From the NCBI GenBank assembly GCA_027493885.1, contig JAOSJZ010000001.1, positions 930,001 to 994,000 of the forward strand: a DNA stretch of 64,000 nucleotides, in the 5' to 3' direction. Every line of letters starts with the position of its first letter. Positions within the stretch are counted from its first letter, which is position 1. Below, piece after piece: positions 35,076 to 43,956 of the stretch. Source of the DNA: Gaiella sp. Its GTDB lineage: Bacteria > Actinomycetota > Thermoleophilia > Gaiellales > Gaiellaceae. The notes under the pieces were generated by a model. The model saw only the letters and a list, made by a program, of their open reading frames with translations. It made no database searches and was not told the DNA's origin. The position numbers were made by a program, and so were the translations under genes.

Positions 35076-35606
35076 TCACACCGGCCGCTCCGCGAGCCCG
35101 AAGCTGTACAGCCGCCACTGTGCGGCCAGCGCCGACACCTCGAACGTCGCCGCCACCCCGGAGGGGTCGAGGAACGCGGCCCACGCCTGGCGCACCGCGG
35201 CCTCGGGCATCAGGAGCTCGGCGCCGAAGACGTTCGCCTCGCGCTCGAGGGCGCGGTCGGTGTCCTGCGAGAGGTCGCTGGTGCGGCAGTAGGTCGGCGC
35301 CGGCGCGGCGGCGTGCTGCGCGTGACAGATCCAGTGGCCGAGCTCGTGGGCGATCGTGAAGCGGAGCCGGTGCGTCGGCGTGTCGCCGCTCATCGCCTCC
35401 GTCGCGTTGACGACGATCAGACGCTCCGCCGGCCTCAGCATCCCCGAGCACTCGCCCAGGTCGCGCTCCTCGATCCGCAGGCCGAGCAGGTCCTCGGCGA
35501 TCGACTCGACCGGTACCGGGAGCTCGGCGCCGCCGTAGGTAGCCAGATAGCGGTCGCGGAGCTCGTGGGCGCGCGGGTCGGTGTAGCGGGTCGGAACTGA
35601 CGACAA
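35076..35606 (-). CDS. ImmA/IrrE-family metallopeptidase (cassette copy A)
   Basis: The protein is about 176 residues with the zinc-peptidase motif HExxH in RFTIAHELGHWICHAQH and the downstream glutamate in ALEREANVFGAELLMPE. ImmA/IrrE peptidases cut DNA-binding repressors or anti-sigma-like proteins in response to damage. The first residues after the TTG at 35606 match the clear start of the second copy at 60950 (PTRYTDPRAHELR). The TTG lies about eight bases after the stop of the middle cassette gene. A second, broken copy occurs at 60359. It is transcribed with the sigma gene and is a candidate regulator of that sigma factor. Confidence 0.85.
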   Translation of the reverse strand: MSSVPTRYTDPRAHELRDRYLATYGGAELPVPVESIAEDLLGLRIEERDLGECSGMLRPAERLIVVNATEAMSGDTPTHRLRFTIAHELGHWICHAQHAAAPAPTYCRTSDLSQDTDRALEREANVFGAELLMPEAAVRQAWAAFLDPSGVAATFEVSALAAQWRLYSFGLAERPV

Positions 35607-35613
35607 GGCGGGA

Positions 35614-36187
35614 TCAGGCCCCGTCGGGGTCGGCCCCCAGGAAGAGCGCGTCGACCTCGTCGGGCGGCTCTGGCTCGGGCGCGGGCGCAGTCGCGGCCGA
35701 CCGGCCGAGCTGGAAGAGCGCGTCCGCCCGGAACATGGGCGCCGCGGCAGGCGCCGGCCCCGGGGGGGCCGAGAGCAGCGCCCGCGAGCGGCCGAGGAGG
35801 CCCGTGATCGCATCCCACACCGATGTCGCCACTCGCGACGGGTCGAGGATGCCGCCCTCGAGCTGCTGGTAGTAGCGGCGTACCCGGGGGCGCGCCCCCG
35901 GGTCGAGCTCGCACTCGGCAACGATCGCGTCGACCACGTCGTCGACCCGGAGCGCCTTCGCGACGCGCGCGCGCAGGAGCGGCGGCTCGTCGAGCGAGCG
36001 GACGAAGCGAAGCGACGCCTCGGTCGGCCCCGCGACGCGGCGCGCGCGTGAGGAACGCCTCGATCAGCGGGGCGAGCTCGTCGGCGCGGTCGCCGGCGCG
36101 CGCGAGCGTGCCCTCGACGTCCAAGGGCTCGCCGCGCGCGTGGCGGCGCGCGAGCTCGTCGAGCAGGGTCTCGGGGTCCACGGTCAT
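35614..36187 (-). CDS. Cassette protein of unknown function (candidate anti-sigma, one frameshift)
   Basis: The protein is about 190 residues. It begins MTVDPETLLDELARRHARG and has helical segments. After a one-base correction near 36045 it reads VAGPTEASLRFVRSLDEPP and ALRVDDVVDAIVAECELDP. The C-terminus (YYQQLEGGILDPSRVATSVWD, then Pro/Ala-rich) is soluble. No family is recognised. Its ATG overlaps the sigma gene stop as ATGA, and it is followed immediately by the ImmA/IrrE peptidase gene. By position it could be an anti-sigma factor cut by the peptidase. No copy is left in the second cassette. That role is an inference. Confidence 0.5.
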
Positions 36188-36721
36188 GTCTCGAGCCACT
36201 TCCTGAGCTTCTCCTTGTTGCGGCTGATCGACTGGTAGACCGCGTTCGGCTTCTTGTCGAGCTGCTCGGCGATCTCGCCCGGCTCGAGCCCCTCCAGGTA
36301 GTAGAGCGCACCGACCGCGCCGTCACCGGGCGCCAGCGTGGCGACGAACTGCTCGAGCGTCACCTCGGCGACGACCCGCTCGCTCTCGTCGGGGTGCGGC
36401 GCCGTCGAGGTCGAAGAGCGCGTTCTCCTGCCAGCCCGGCTCGTACCAGCCTCTGCAGACCCACCTGCTCACCGCGTAGACGACGACGCGGAACGGAATC
36501 CTCCCGTCACGATGCCTCCCGGCCTTGAGCTCCTTCCAGAGGCGCTCGCACACCGCCTGGGCGACGTCCTCGCCCACGGGGCCTCGCATCTTCGCGATGC
36601 AGAAGCCGGCGATGGTCTCGTACCAGCCCGCGAGCAGGAGGTCGATCTCCCCGCCCTCCAGCAGTCGCGTGTCTTCGGCATCCCGTGCATCGCGCATCGA
36701 GAGCTGAGTCGCATCGGCCAC
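36184..36721 (-). CDS. ECF-like RNA polymerase sigma factor (cassette copy A, one frameshift)
   Basis: The protein is about 178 residues. The N-terminal part resembles sigma region 2 (GWYETIAGFCIAKMRGPVGEDVAQAVCERLWKEL). After a one-base correction near 36400 (LDGA to HPDESERVVAEVTLEQFV), the C-terminus is a region-4 helix-turn-helix (GLEPGEIAEQLDKKPNAVYQ). It would direct polymerase to specific promoters. It starts the minus-strand cassette and is divergent from the ARPP-1 gene. A truncated copy lacking region 4 is at 61566. It is a divergent ECF member and its promoter is unknown. Confidence 0.7.
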
Positions 36722-36800
36722 CGGCTGATCTTACGAGCGGAGGAGGGAATAAGAGCGGCGGCTTCTCCGGCGGACTCTCTCGAGACGAAAGGAGAACGCC

Positions 36801-37736
36801 ATGCCACTCGAAGCCTTCCAGCTCGGCGAGCCCGTAGAGCACCGCGGAATCGTCGTCGCCCCGCTCTTTCCGCGCCGCGACCCGGTCGCGGACTACGTGA
36901 CGCTCGACGCTGCGCTCCCGCGCGGCTTCCGGGTCGACGAGATCTCGGACGCCGGCACCGTGCCCGAGCTCGTCGTGGACAACCCGACCGACGCCAGGGT
37001 GCTGCTCTACGACGGCGAGGAGCTCGTCGGCGCGAAGCAGGACCGGATCCTCAACGTCACCGTCCTCGTCGAGGCGGGCTCGAGGCTGCCGATCCCGGTC
37101 TCGTGTGTCGAGCAGGGCCGCTGGCGGCGACTGAGCATGTCGTTCGGCGCGGGCGACCACATCTCGCACGGTCACCTGCGGCGACGCAAGGCGCAGATGC
37201 TCGCCGCGCAGCCGCTCGCCCGCGGTCTCGCCCAGGGCGAGGTGTGGGACGAGGTGCACGAGAAGCAGGCGCGCATGGGCGTGAGCTCGGCGACCGCCGC
37301 GAACCGGGACACGTTCGTGGCGCACCGCGAGCGGCTCCGCGCGCTCGAGACGGCCTTCACGCTCCAGCCCGGTCAATGCGGCGCCGTGCTCGGCCTCGGC
37401 GACGACCTCTGCCTCGATGCGGTCTCGCTCCCCGAGGCGTTCGCGCTGCTCTGGCCGAAGCTCCGTGCCGGCTACCTGCTCGACGCGCTCGAGCGGCTCG
37501 ACGGACGGCCGACCTCGGTGGAGCGGATCGCGCGCCTCGTCGACGACGTCGGCGCGGCCCGCGTGACGCGGGGGCCCTCGGCCGGGCTCGGCGACGACCT
37601 CCGCCTGCACGGCGACGGCGTGATCGGCTCGGGCCTCGAGCTCGACGGCGAGACGCTCCAGCTGTCGGCGTTCACGAGCGACGACGCGGGCGCGCGCGCG
37701 TTCGGGCGGATCGCGCAGCCGAGCAGGCGGCGGTGA
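36801..37736 (+). CDS. ARPP-1 domain (DUF6569) protein (cassette copy A)
   Basis: The 311-residue soluble protein matches the ARPP-1/DUF6569 family: AGTVPELVVDNPTDARVLLYDGEELVGAKQDRI, IPVSCVEQGRWRR and LCLDAVSLPEAFALLWPKL. Family members occur beside ADP-ribosylglycohydrolases and phosphatases, and their activity is unknown. The ATG at 36801 has a clear AAGGAG site. It is divergent from the sigma gene across a short shared promoter region. A deletion derivative is at 62845. By context it could be a target or effector of the sigma switch. Confidence 0.8.
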   Translation: MPLEAFQLGEPVEHRGIVVAPLFPRRDPVADYVTLDAALPRGFRVDEISDAGTVPELVVDNPTDARVLLYDGEELVGAKQDRILNVTVLVEAGSRLPIPVSCVEQGRWRRLSMSFGAGDHISHGHLRRRKAQMLAAQPLARGLAQGEVWDEVHEKQARMGVSSATAANRDTFVAHRERLRALETAFTLQPGQCGAVLGLGDDLCLDAVSLPEAFALLWPKLRAGYLLDALERLDGRPTSVERIARLVDDVGAARVTRGPSAGLGDDLRLHGDGVIGSGLELDGETLQLSAFTSDDAGARAFGRIAQPSRRR

Positions 37737-38012
37737 CCGCCGGGGTAGCGGCCGCTCATCGCGTGCAACCGTGCAACCGAGATCGCTGGAAGTTCCCCAC
37801 CTGGGCGATACCGTCCCGCTCCGCGCGCGCGTGTTCCTCGGCCGGCTGGCGAAGGAAGGCCGGGTCGGCTCGCTCGAGCGGGCTCAGGACTCGTCGGGGC
37901 CGTGCTCGCGCGCGTCGCGATGCGTTCGCTCGGTCACGACGAGCCGGTCTCTCGGAATCCAACGGGCCGTAGATCGCCGGTCGTACGCTTCCAGCATCTG
38001 CCGTGCCTCTCG

Positions 38013-38432
38013 TCAGTAGGCGCGATAGAGCCTGTCCTCGATGGCTCCGGCCTCCCGAAGCAGCGCCACGGCTCGGTCGTACTCGTGCGCGCGGAGCTCG
38101 ATGTGCGAATGGCGTCCGATCGACTCCGCGAGGTTGCGGCCTGCGACGGACAACTCGATCAACCGCGGTGCAGCAGCGTAGGACGTCGACATGACCTCGC
38201 GGACGTCGAGGAACCACCTGTCCCAAGGGTTGTCACCGTCACCCGCGCGAATCGGCGAGAACGCCTCGACGATCGCGAACGCGCGATCGTGACCGAGTGC
38301 GTAGAGGACGATCTTGTCGCCGACGGACACCGACGGACGCCGCGGAAAACGCAGGAGGCGCAGCACCTGCGGGACGATGGTCTCGGCCATCGCGTGGTTG
38401 CCGCTCCCGAGCATCTTGAGCCAGGTCTTCAA
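38013..38432 (-). CDS. PUA/EVE-like domain protein
   Basis: The 139-residue protein begins MKTWLKMLGSGNHAMAETIV and has the beta-barrel pattern VSVGDKIVLYALGHDRAFAIVEAFSPI and PWDRWFLDVREVM of the EVE/ASCH-PUA superfamily. These domains often bind modified bases in DNA or RNA and are common in defence islands. It is the last gene of the minus-strand island. The two residues used for base recognition cannot be named with confidence. Confidence 0.6.
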   Translation of the reverse strand: MKTWLKMLGSGNHAMAETIVPQVLRLLRFPRRPSVSVGDKIVLYALGHDRAFAIVEAFSPIRAGDGDNPWDRWFLDVREVMSTSYAAAPRLIELSVAGRNLAESIGRHSHIELRAHEYDRAVALLREAGAIEDRLYRAY

Positions 38433-38470
38433 AGTGCGGCGAGTATCCCAGGCGGGCGAGGCGCTCGGCG

Positions 38471-38605
38471 CTACTCCTCTGGCTCGATGACGACGCCGTC
38501 GTCGGTGACCTCGAAGACACGGATCCGAAGGAGTCCACGTACCCGCCGGTGGACCCGCAGCGCAGCCGCGACGGCCTTGCTCCGCTCGGGAAGCACGTCA
38601 CTCAC
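38471..38605 (-). CDS. Small island protein
   Basis: The 44-residue protein VSDVLPERSKAVAAALRVHRR and RGLLRIRVFEVTDDGVVIEPEE begins at a GTG that overlaps the stop of the upstream gene (GTGA). That overlap is the main evidence that it is real. It has no recognisable domain. Confidence 0.4.
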   Translation of the reverse strand: MSDVLPERSKAVAAALRVHRRVRGLLRIRVFEVTDDGVVIEPEE

Positions 38606-39448
38606 GGGTTCGGCGGCGGCCGGTCGCTCAGCATCTGGAACGAGCCGACGATCCAGTCCGCCAGCGACTTCGCCTGATCTTCGAGCGAATCGGCGATCAG
38701 CAGCTGCTCCGGGTAGTGGTAGCGCCAGAGTCGCCAGAACCACTCCTGGACTCTCTCAAAGCCGTCGTCGGCCAGTTGGGAAAGCCAAGGCTGGTTTCCG
38801 GGCGTGAACATCGGATTCGCCTTCGTCTGGAACGAGACGCCCGCGTAGAACGCCTGAGCGTCACGGCCATACTCGCGCGCCGAGTCGGGTCTGAACCCCC
38901 ACTCGAGCCACGCCTTGCCCCAGCGGCTGGCCGCGCCGTCGGGCGCCGAAAGTGGGAAGGTGACCCACCACCCGGGGCCGTAGTTCGGCTGCTGCGATCC
39001 GCTCCGCTTGGCGAAGTTGGTCGGCTGGCTCCAGAGCGTCCGCACGTAGCCGTCGGTGAGCTCGTTCATGCGCGCGAGGGTTCGCTCGGCGGCCGGCCAC
39101 GCCGAGAACGCGAAGACCGTCGCGGGTGACAGAGCTTCTTCGTCGGCCAAGCCTTCCTCCTTCAGATAGCGACCGAGCTCTCTGACGAGCCAACGGTCAA
39201 TCTCGCCGATGTCGCTTCGGCGCGCAAACAGCTCGAGCCTTCGCGCGACGTCCTGCCATTCGACCGCAAGGACCCCGTCGACCGTCGCCGGCATCGTCTG
39301 CCGTGGCGCCAGCAAGGCAAGCCGCGACGGCGGCCAGACCGTCGACGCGTTCGAGCACCGCCGCGAAGCTCTCGGTGAGCCGGTTCTCCCGCGGGTCGAG
39401 GTCATGCGAGGCGCTGTACTTGCCCACCCGGCGAAAGAGCGATGTCAT
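38602..39448 (-). CDS. Putative PD-(D/E)XK-superfamily island protein (one frameshift)
   Basis: The N-terminus MTSLFRRVGKYSASHDLDPRENRLTESFAAVLERVDGLA resembles the opening of defence-associated PD-(D/E)XK-like proteins (the ENRLTE motif). After a one-base shift near 39330 it continues LALLAPRQTMPATVDGVLAVEWQD and then a long conserved body (YVRTLWSQPTNFAKRSGSQQ, then GPGWWVTFPLS). The length is about 280 residues. The nuclease active site is not clearly visible, so the function is tentative. The start lies 22 bases after the DprA-like gene and the stop overlaps the next small gene, so it is in the same operon. Confidence 0.5.
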
Positions 39449-39469
39449 GGGGTGACCTGCCTGCGGCCC

Positions 39470-40640
39470 TCAAGCGGCCTCGAACAGTCGCGCCTGCGCC
39501 GCCGCGGAGGAGACGACGTACCGAAACGGCTTCCCCTCCCGCTTCAACCGGCCGGCGGCCACGCCCTCGCGGAGGAGCTGCCGAGCCTTGCCCTGACCAA
39601 GGCCGAGCTCCTCGCACACCTCTCGCTCCGTCCGCGGCACCGAGAGGACACGCTCGAGCGCAGCGAGCGGATCGTCCGGTACGTGCGCCGGCGTGGCCTC
39701 GGGCGCCTCGTCCTGGAAGACCGTGTCGGCCGACGGGCTCGCGAGCGGCCGACCGCCCTGAGCCAGCAGCTCCCGGTTTCCGGCCGGGGCCGCAGGCGTG
39801 TCCAGCACCCAGAGCGGCACCCAGCCCGCCTTCAGGTTCTCGATTGCGCCTGCCCACGTGCCGCCGCTCCCGCTCGCTGTCGCCACGACGACCGCCGCCT
39901 CTGCGAGGCAGTAGACGAACCGGTTCCGCCCCATCGCCTGACCGACGCTGAAGCGGGCCTCGGGCGGGTACGGCGTGACGAGCGTCAGCAACCCGTCGGC
40001 GAGGGCGACGCGAACATCCGGTTGCTGGGTCAGCCGCACGAGGCTGTCGGCGACGACGCCCGTCACGGCTCCGCCGGCCGCGATCGCCGCGTCCATGGCG
40101 GCTCGGTCGACCCCGCGAGCGGCGCCGGAGACGACCGTCCCCCCGGCGGCGGCCACGCTGCGGCCGAGATCCGCCGCGAAGGCAAGCGCTTCCTCGTCCG
40201 CATCGCGCGAGCCCACGACGGCGAGACCCTTGCCGCGGACGACCTCCCTGCGACCCGCCCCGAAGAGAAGCGCCGGCGCGCGCAACCCGAGACGTCGCTT
40301 CAGCTGCTCCGGGTAGGGCTCGTCCGACCGAGCGACGACCCAGACGCCGCGACTCTCGAGGCGCTCGAGCTCGAACGCAAGCCGGCCTCCCCCGTTCGAG
40401 CAACGCGGCGACCCGATCCGCCATGCCGGCCTCGAGCCCCAGCGCGACGCGGAGCTCGCCTGCCGGCAGGCCGACGAGGGCGCCCGGCCCGGAGAGGTCC
40501 GACGCGTGGATCGACGCCGCCAGCCCGGCCCACTCCGCCGGTGTCAGCGGCTTCGCGTCGCCGACGGCGACGGGGGCGCAGAGCAGCACGATTGCCTGCA
40601 AGTCGGTCGCGGCGACGACGTTCACGACGAGTCTCTCCAT
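39470..40640 (-). CDS. DprA/Smf-like protein (one frameshift)
   Basis: The protein is about 390 residues. A Rossmann-like DprA core holds GLAVVGSRDADEEALAFAADLG and VVSGAARGVDRAAMDAAIAAGG. A winged-helix C-terminus follows (REVCEELGLGQGKARQLLREG). DprA normally loads RecA on single strands. Stand-alone variants such as this occur in defence loci and may bind DNA or nucleotides. The frame shifts at a C run (40389-40393): dropping a base gives LLERGGRLAFELERLESRG. The start at 40640 overlaps the RecQ fusion gene by 18 bases, so the two are coupled. Confidence 0.78.
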
Positions 40641-42670
40641 GCTGCCCCGGCCTCGGCGAGCGCGACCGGGAACACCGCCTCGACTCCCGCGACCCGAAGC
40701 ACACGGGTGCATTCGGCGAACGTCCATCTCGAGTCGACGACGTCGTCGATCAGGAGCACCGGCCCGGCGGGAGCCGTCCCGACGACCGCGAACGCATCGC
40801 GGACGTTCGCCGCCTGCTGCTCGCTGTTCTCCCGCGTCTTCTGCGGCTCCGTCTCTCTCCGTTTCACGAGCGCTGCGACGTACGGTAGGCCGAGCGCCGA
40901 TGCGACTCGGTGGGCGAAGTCGGGCACGAGCTCAGGATGCCTCAGCGAAGGGACGGCGGCGACCCACGCGGGAGTCGGAGCCGGACGCCAGGACCCGATC
41001 ATGGCCGCGACGCCCGCGACGAGATCGTCGTGGAAGTGCGCGTCCTCGTACTTCCCGCGACGCACCAGGTCGCCCCATCCGGCATCGCCCCAGATCGAGA
41101 GCGCCCGTCCCTCCTCGCCCCGGGCCTCCGCAGGGATGCCCTGCTTCCGTGGCTCGATCGGCCGGTGTGACCGTCGGAGGAACTCGATCGCCTCGCCCAC
41201 CGCCGAGGGCTCGACGCTCGTCGGGACGATCTCGCCGGCACAGTTCGCGCAGCGCCCGCACGGCGCGGCAGCCGGGTCGTCGAGCTCCGCCGTCACGAGC
41301 CGCATCAGGCACTCGCGCGACTCGGAGAGCGCCCGCATTCGCTCCAGCTCGGCCCGGCGGCGCTCCGTGACCCCCGCCCAGCGATCGACATCGGGCACCC
41401 ACGCGGTCGGAGTGCGGAAATACCCGCCGCTCTCGCGGTAGATCGCCTGGTCGACCTGGAGGAACGTGAGGCACTGCCCGAGGCGCGAGCGCTTCACGTT
41501 CAGCTTCGCTTCGATTCCCTTCAGCTTGACTCCTGGATCCGCCTCGACGATCCCGAGCACCTGGCGCAACGCGGCCTCCCCGGGAAACGCCGTGGAGACG
41601 AAGTAGTCGTGGATCTCGTCGTCCTCGCGGCCGTTCAACAGGACCGCGATCGCATCGTCGACCGCGCGACCCGCCCGCCCGATCTGCTGGTAGTAGGCGA
41701 CCAGCGACCCGGGCCGCTGGAAGTGCACGACGAACCCGAGATCGGGCTTGTCGAACCCCATCCCGAGGGCGACCGTGGCGACGAGCGCCTTGACCTCGTT
41801 CCCGAGGAGCTTCTCCTCGAGCCGCCTTCGTTCCTCGTTCTCGAGAGCCCCGTAGTACGCGGCGACGTCGATGCCCTTCGACTGGAGCCAGCGCGAGACG
41901 CGCGCGCAGTCCGCCACCGTCAGGCAGTAGACGATCCCCGAGCCCGGTAGCTCCGGCACGTGTAGACGGAGCCACGCGAGCCGCTCGGCCTGGTCGGCCA
42001 GATGGATCGATTGGAGGCGAAGGCTCCGGCGCGCGAGCGGGCCACGCAGCACCTCGAGGTTGCCGAGCTGATCGACGACGTCCTCGATCACCCGGTCGTT
42101 CGCGGTCGCGGTCGTCGCGAGCACCGGCACGTTCGGCGGCAATCGCCGGACGACGCGAATGATCCGCCGGTAGTCCGGCCGGAAGTCGTGGCCCCAGTCC
42201 GACACGCAGTGCGCCTCGTCCACCACGAGGAGGCCGATCCCGCCGCGGATCGAGGGCAGCACCCCGGTCTCGAACCGCTCGTTCCCGAGCCGCTCGGGAG
42301 AGACGAGCAGGATGTCGCAGCGGTCGTCGGCGACGGCGCGCTCGATCTCCGGCCACTCGTCGGTGTTGGAGCTGTTCAGCGTCAGCGCCCGCACTCCGAG
42401 CCGTTCGGCCATCCGGATCTGGTCGCGCATCAGCGACAGCAACGGGCTGATCAGCACCGTCGGCCCGTGCCCCTGCTCGCGGAGCAGCTTCGTCGCGACG
42501 AAGTAGACGACGCTCTTCCCCCACCCCGTCGCCTGCACGACGAGCAGTCGCGACCGGCGGTCGACGAGCGCCTCGATCGCCTCGAGCTGCCCGGGTCGGA
42601 ACTCGGCGCCGAAGCCGAGCGCTGTCGTGAGGAGGTGGCGCGCATGGGTCGCGGTCGGCGATGTGGTCAT
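40622..42670 (-). CDS. RecQ-family helicase fused to phosphoribosyltransferase-like domain
   Basis: The 682-residue protein has an N-terminal RecQ helicase core (Walker A ATGWGKSVVYF, DEAH box LLVVDEAHCVSDWGHDFRPDY, QIGRAGR). A zinc-binding RQC-like cysteine set follows (SRECLMRLV and PCGRCANC). From about residue 560 comes a phosphoribosyltransferase-like domain with the PRPP-loop variant VLLIDDVVDSRWTF. The fused domain is unusual for housekeeping RecQ and links nucleotide chemistry to helicase action. It overlaps the DprA-like gene. A strong hairpin lies just upstream, so this is probably the first gene of a RecQ/DprA/PD-(D/E)XK unit. Confidence 0.82.
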   Translation of the reverse strand: MTTSPTATHARHLLTTALGFGAEFRPGQLEAIEALVDRRSRLLVVQATGWGKSVVYFVATKLLREQGHGPTVLISPLLSLMRDQIRMAERLGVRALTLNSSNTDEWPEIERAVADDRCDILLVSPERLGNERFETGVLPSIRGGIGLLVVDEAHCVSDWGHDFRPDYRRIIRVVRRLPPNVPVLATTATANDRVIEDVVDQLGNLEVLRGPLARRSLRLQSIHLADQAERLAWLRLHVPELPGSGIVYCLTVADCARVSRWLQSKGIDVAAYYGALENEERRRLEEKLLGNEVKALVATVALGMGFDKPDLGFVVHFQRPGSLVAYYQQIGRAGRAVDDAIAVLLNGREDDEIHDYFVSTAFPGEAALRQVLGIVEADPGVKLKGIEAKLNVKRSRLGQCLTFLQVDQAIYRESGGYFRTPTAWVPDVDRWAGVTERRRAELERMRALSESRECLMRLVTAELDDPAAAPCGRCANCAGEIVPTSVEPSAVGEAIEFLRRSHRPIEPRKQGIPAEARGEEGRALSIWGDAGWGDLVRRGKYEDAHFHDDLVAGVAAMIGSWRPAPTPAWVAAVPSLRHPELVPDFAHRVASALGLPYVAALVKRRETEPQKTRENSEQQAANVRDAFAVVGTAPAGPVLLIDDVVDSRWTFAECTRVLRVAGVEAVFPVALAEAGAAWRDSS

Positions 42671-42687
42671 GTTTACTGGCGAAGCAA

Positions 42688-42724
42688 CGACTGCGGCCCC
42701 CTGGTGGGAGGTGGGCCGCAGTCG
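42688..42724 (-). terminator. Strong hairpin separating two island transcription units
   Basis: CGACTGCGGCCC and GGGCCGCAGTCG form a perfect 12-base stem with a 13-base loop. The hairpin lies between the zinc-ribbon protein gene (ends 42728) and the RecQ fusion gene, followed on the minus strand by TTGCTTC. It would end transcription coming from the ATPase/HEPN-like unit. Confidence 0.65.
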
Positions 42725-42727
42725 CAG

Positions 42728-43600
42728 CTATGTCCGACGCCCCTCTGGCAGTGACCGCTCGACGAGCCACCGTTTCCAGTCGATGCTGTAGGGCTCGAGA
42801 TACTCCGGAACATCCTCCACGAGATACGCAAGCGTCGACTCCTCGAGCTCCGCGAGCCGGTCGAAGTGCTCGACGAGGAGCTCAACGAGCTGGTTTCGAT
42901 CGAGGATCGTCCTGAGCTCCTCGACACTCCCGTTCAAGAGTGCGCTCGTCACGTCGTCGTCGCCATCGACCAGGCACTGCTCGACGACATGCTTGTCCGC
43001 ACTGTCGCCTGGCTGGTAGGCCATCGCGACGAGGAAGACACCTGCCTCCGGGAAGTCCCGTTCCTCCGAGTAGACCCGGGCGCCGGTGGGGAGATCGTGG
43101 GCGCGCAGGATCACACCCCAACCCATTCCAGGCCCTGCTCCCATCGACAGCGCACTGAGCAGCACCCGGCCCTCGTTGGATTCGACGACGCGCGTCCATG
43201 CGGCCTCCAACGCGGGAACGACCACGGCATCCTCGAACTGCTCAGGGCTTTCGTGGAGTCTCGCGAGTACTCGCGGTTCTTGTGGCCAGCCGACGCCCCG
43301 TGACTGGGTCGCCTCTGCCCGAGTGCAGGCGGCGAGCAGGATCCCGAGTGGCCGATCGATCGGCTCACCTCGCGTCTCGCCGGCCGATTCAGCCCCAGCC
43401 GCGGCCCTTTCGAGCTCCGCGTCCAGGGCGTGCGTGACTTCGGCGACCTTGTTGCCCCACGCGAGTGGTCGCCATCCCGTTCGGTGAAGGGCTCCGCAAA
43501 CCGTGCAGCGAAAGAGCTTCACGACATGGAACCCGTCAGTCGCCCCAGCCACATACTCGTGGAGAGGCTCGCCGCAACAGGACTCCGGGGTCACGCTCAA
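42728..43600 (-). CDS. Zinc-ribbon hypothetical island protein
   Basis: The 290-residue protein has an N-terminal zinc-ribbon (ESCCGEPLHEYV and FRCTVCGALHRTG). A long alpha/beta body follows (GPGMGWGVILRAHDLPTG, VFLVAMAYQPGD). No known catalytic motif is present. The TTG or GTG start overlaps the stop of the HEPN-like gene (TTGA), so the two are coupled. It is the third gene of an ATPase-HEPN-zinc-ribbon unit. Function unknown. Confidence 0.6.
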   Translation of the reverse strand: MSVTPESCCGEPLHEYVAGATDGFHVVKLFRCTVCGALHRTGWRPLAWGNKVAEVTHALDAELERAAAGAESAGETRGEPIDRPLGILLAACTRAEATQSRGVGWPQEPRVLARLHESPEQFEDAVVVPALEAAWTRVVESNEGRVLLSALSMGAGPGMGWGVILRAHDLPTGARVYSEERDFPEAGVFLVAMAYQPGDSADKHVVEQCLVDGDDDVTSALLNGSVEELRTILDRNQLVELLVEHFDRLAELEESTLAYLVEDVPEYLEPYSIDWKRWLVERSLPEGRRT

Positions 43601-43956
43601 GCAAGACCCTCGAGCTCGCCGACCACTGCCTCTGCCTCACCGATCCACGCGTTGATCTCGTCTGCGTTTGGGCTCAGCTCGTACGGGTGGTGGTGGCAGG
43701 CTCGCGACAGCGTTGCCCAGAGGAATGCCGTGCGCTCGGCGAGCTCGTCCGGCACGTACTCACGCAGACACAAGAGCCGCGGGCGGTTCGCGCAACGCTC
43801 GGCCCCCGGTGCCCGCACGGCGAGCACCCGCGTCATCGCGTCCTCGACCGCCTGACGCGCGAGCAACGCGGCCGCGCGCGGCCAGACCCCGATCAAGGTC
43901 GGCCCGTCCCGATGCGTAACGACACGCGCGAGCTCGAGGGGATCCACGGCGCTCAT
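43597..43956 (-). CDS. HEPN-like helical protein
   Basis: The 119-residue all-helical protein has RQAVEDAMTRVLAVRAPG, LLCLREYVPDELAERTAF and WATLSRACHHHPYELSP. The RACHHH segment contains an R-x4-H pattern, the RNase motif of HEPN domains. HEPN proteins are frequent toxin or effector components. The start overlaps the upstream ATPase gene as ATGA, and it feeds the zinc-ribbon gene. The HEPN assignment is by pattern only. Confidence 0.55.
   Translation of the reverse strand: MSAVDPLELARVVTHRDGPTLIGVWPRAAALLARQAVEDAMTRVLAVRAPGAERCANRPRLLCLREYVPDELAERTAFLWATLSRACHHHPYELSPNADEINAWIGEAEAVVGELEGLA

Noticed and set aside
37884..37997. Minus-strand 37-residue reading MLEAYDRRSTARWIPRDRLV
   Set aside because: It has an ATG but no good ribosome site, no overlap with a neighbour and no recognisable family. 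It is not supported enough to call. The rest of 37737-38012 also shows nothing convincing.
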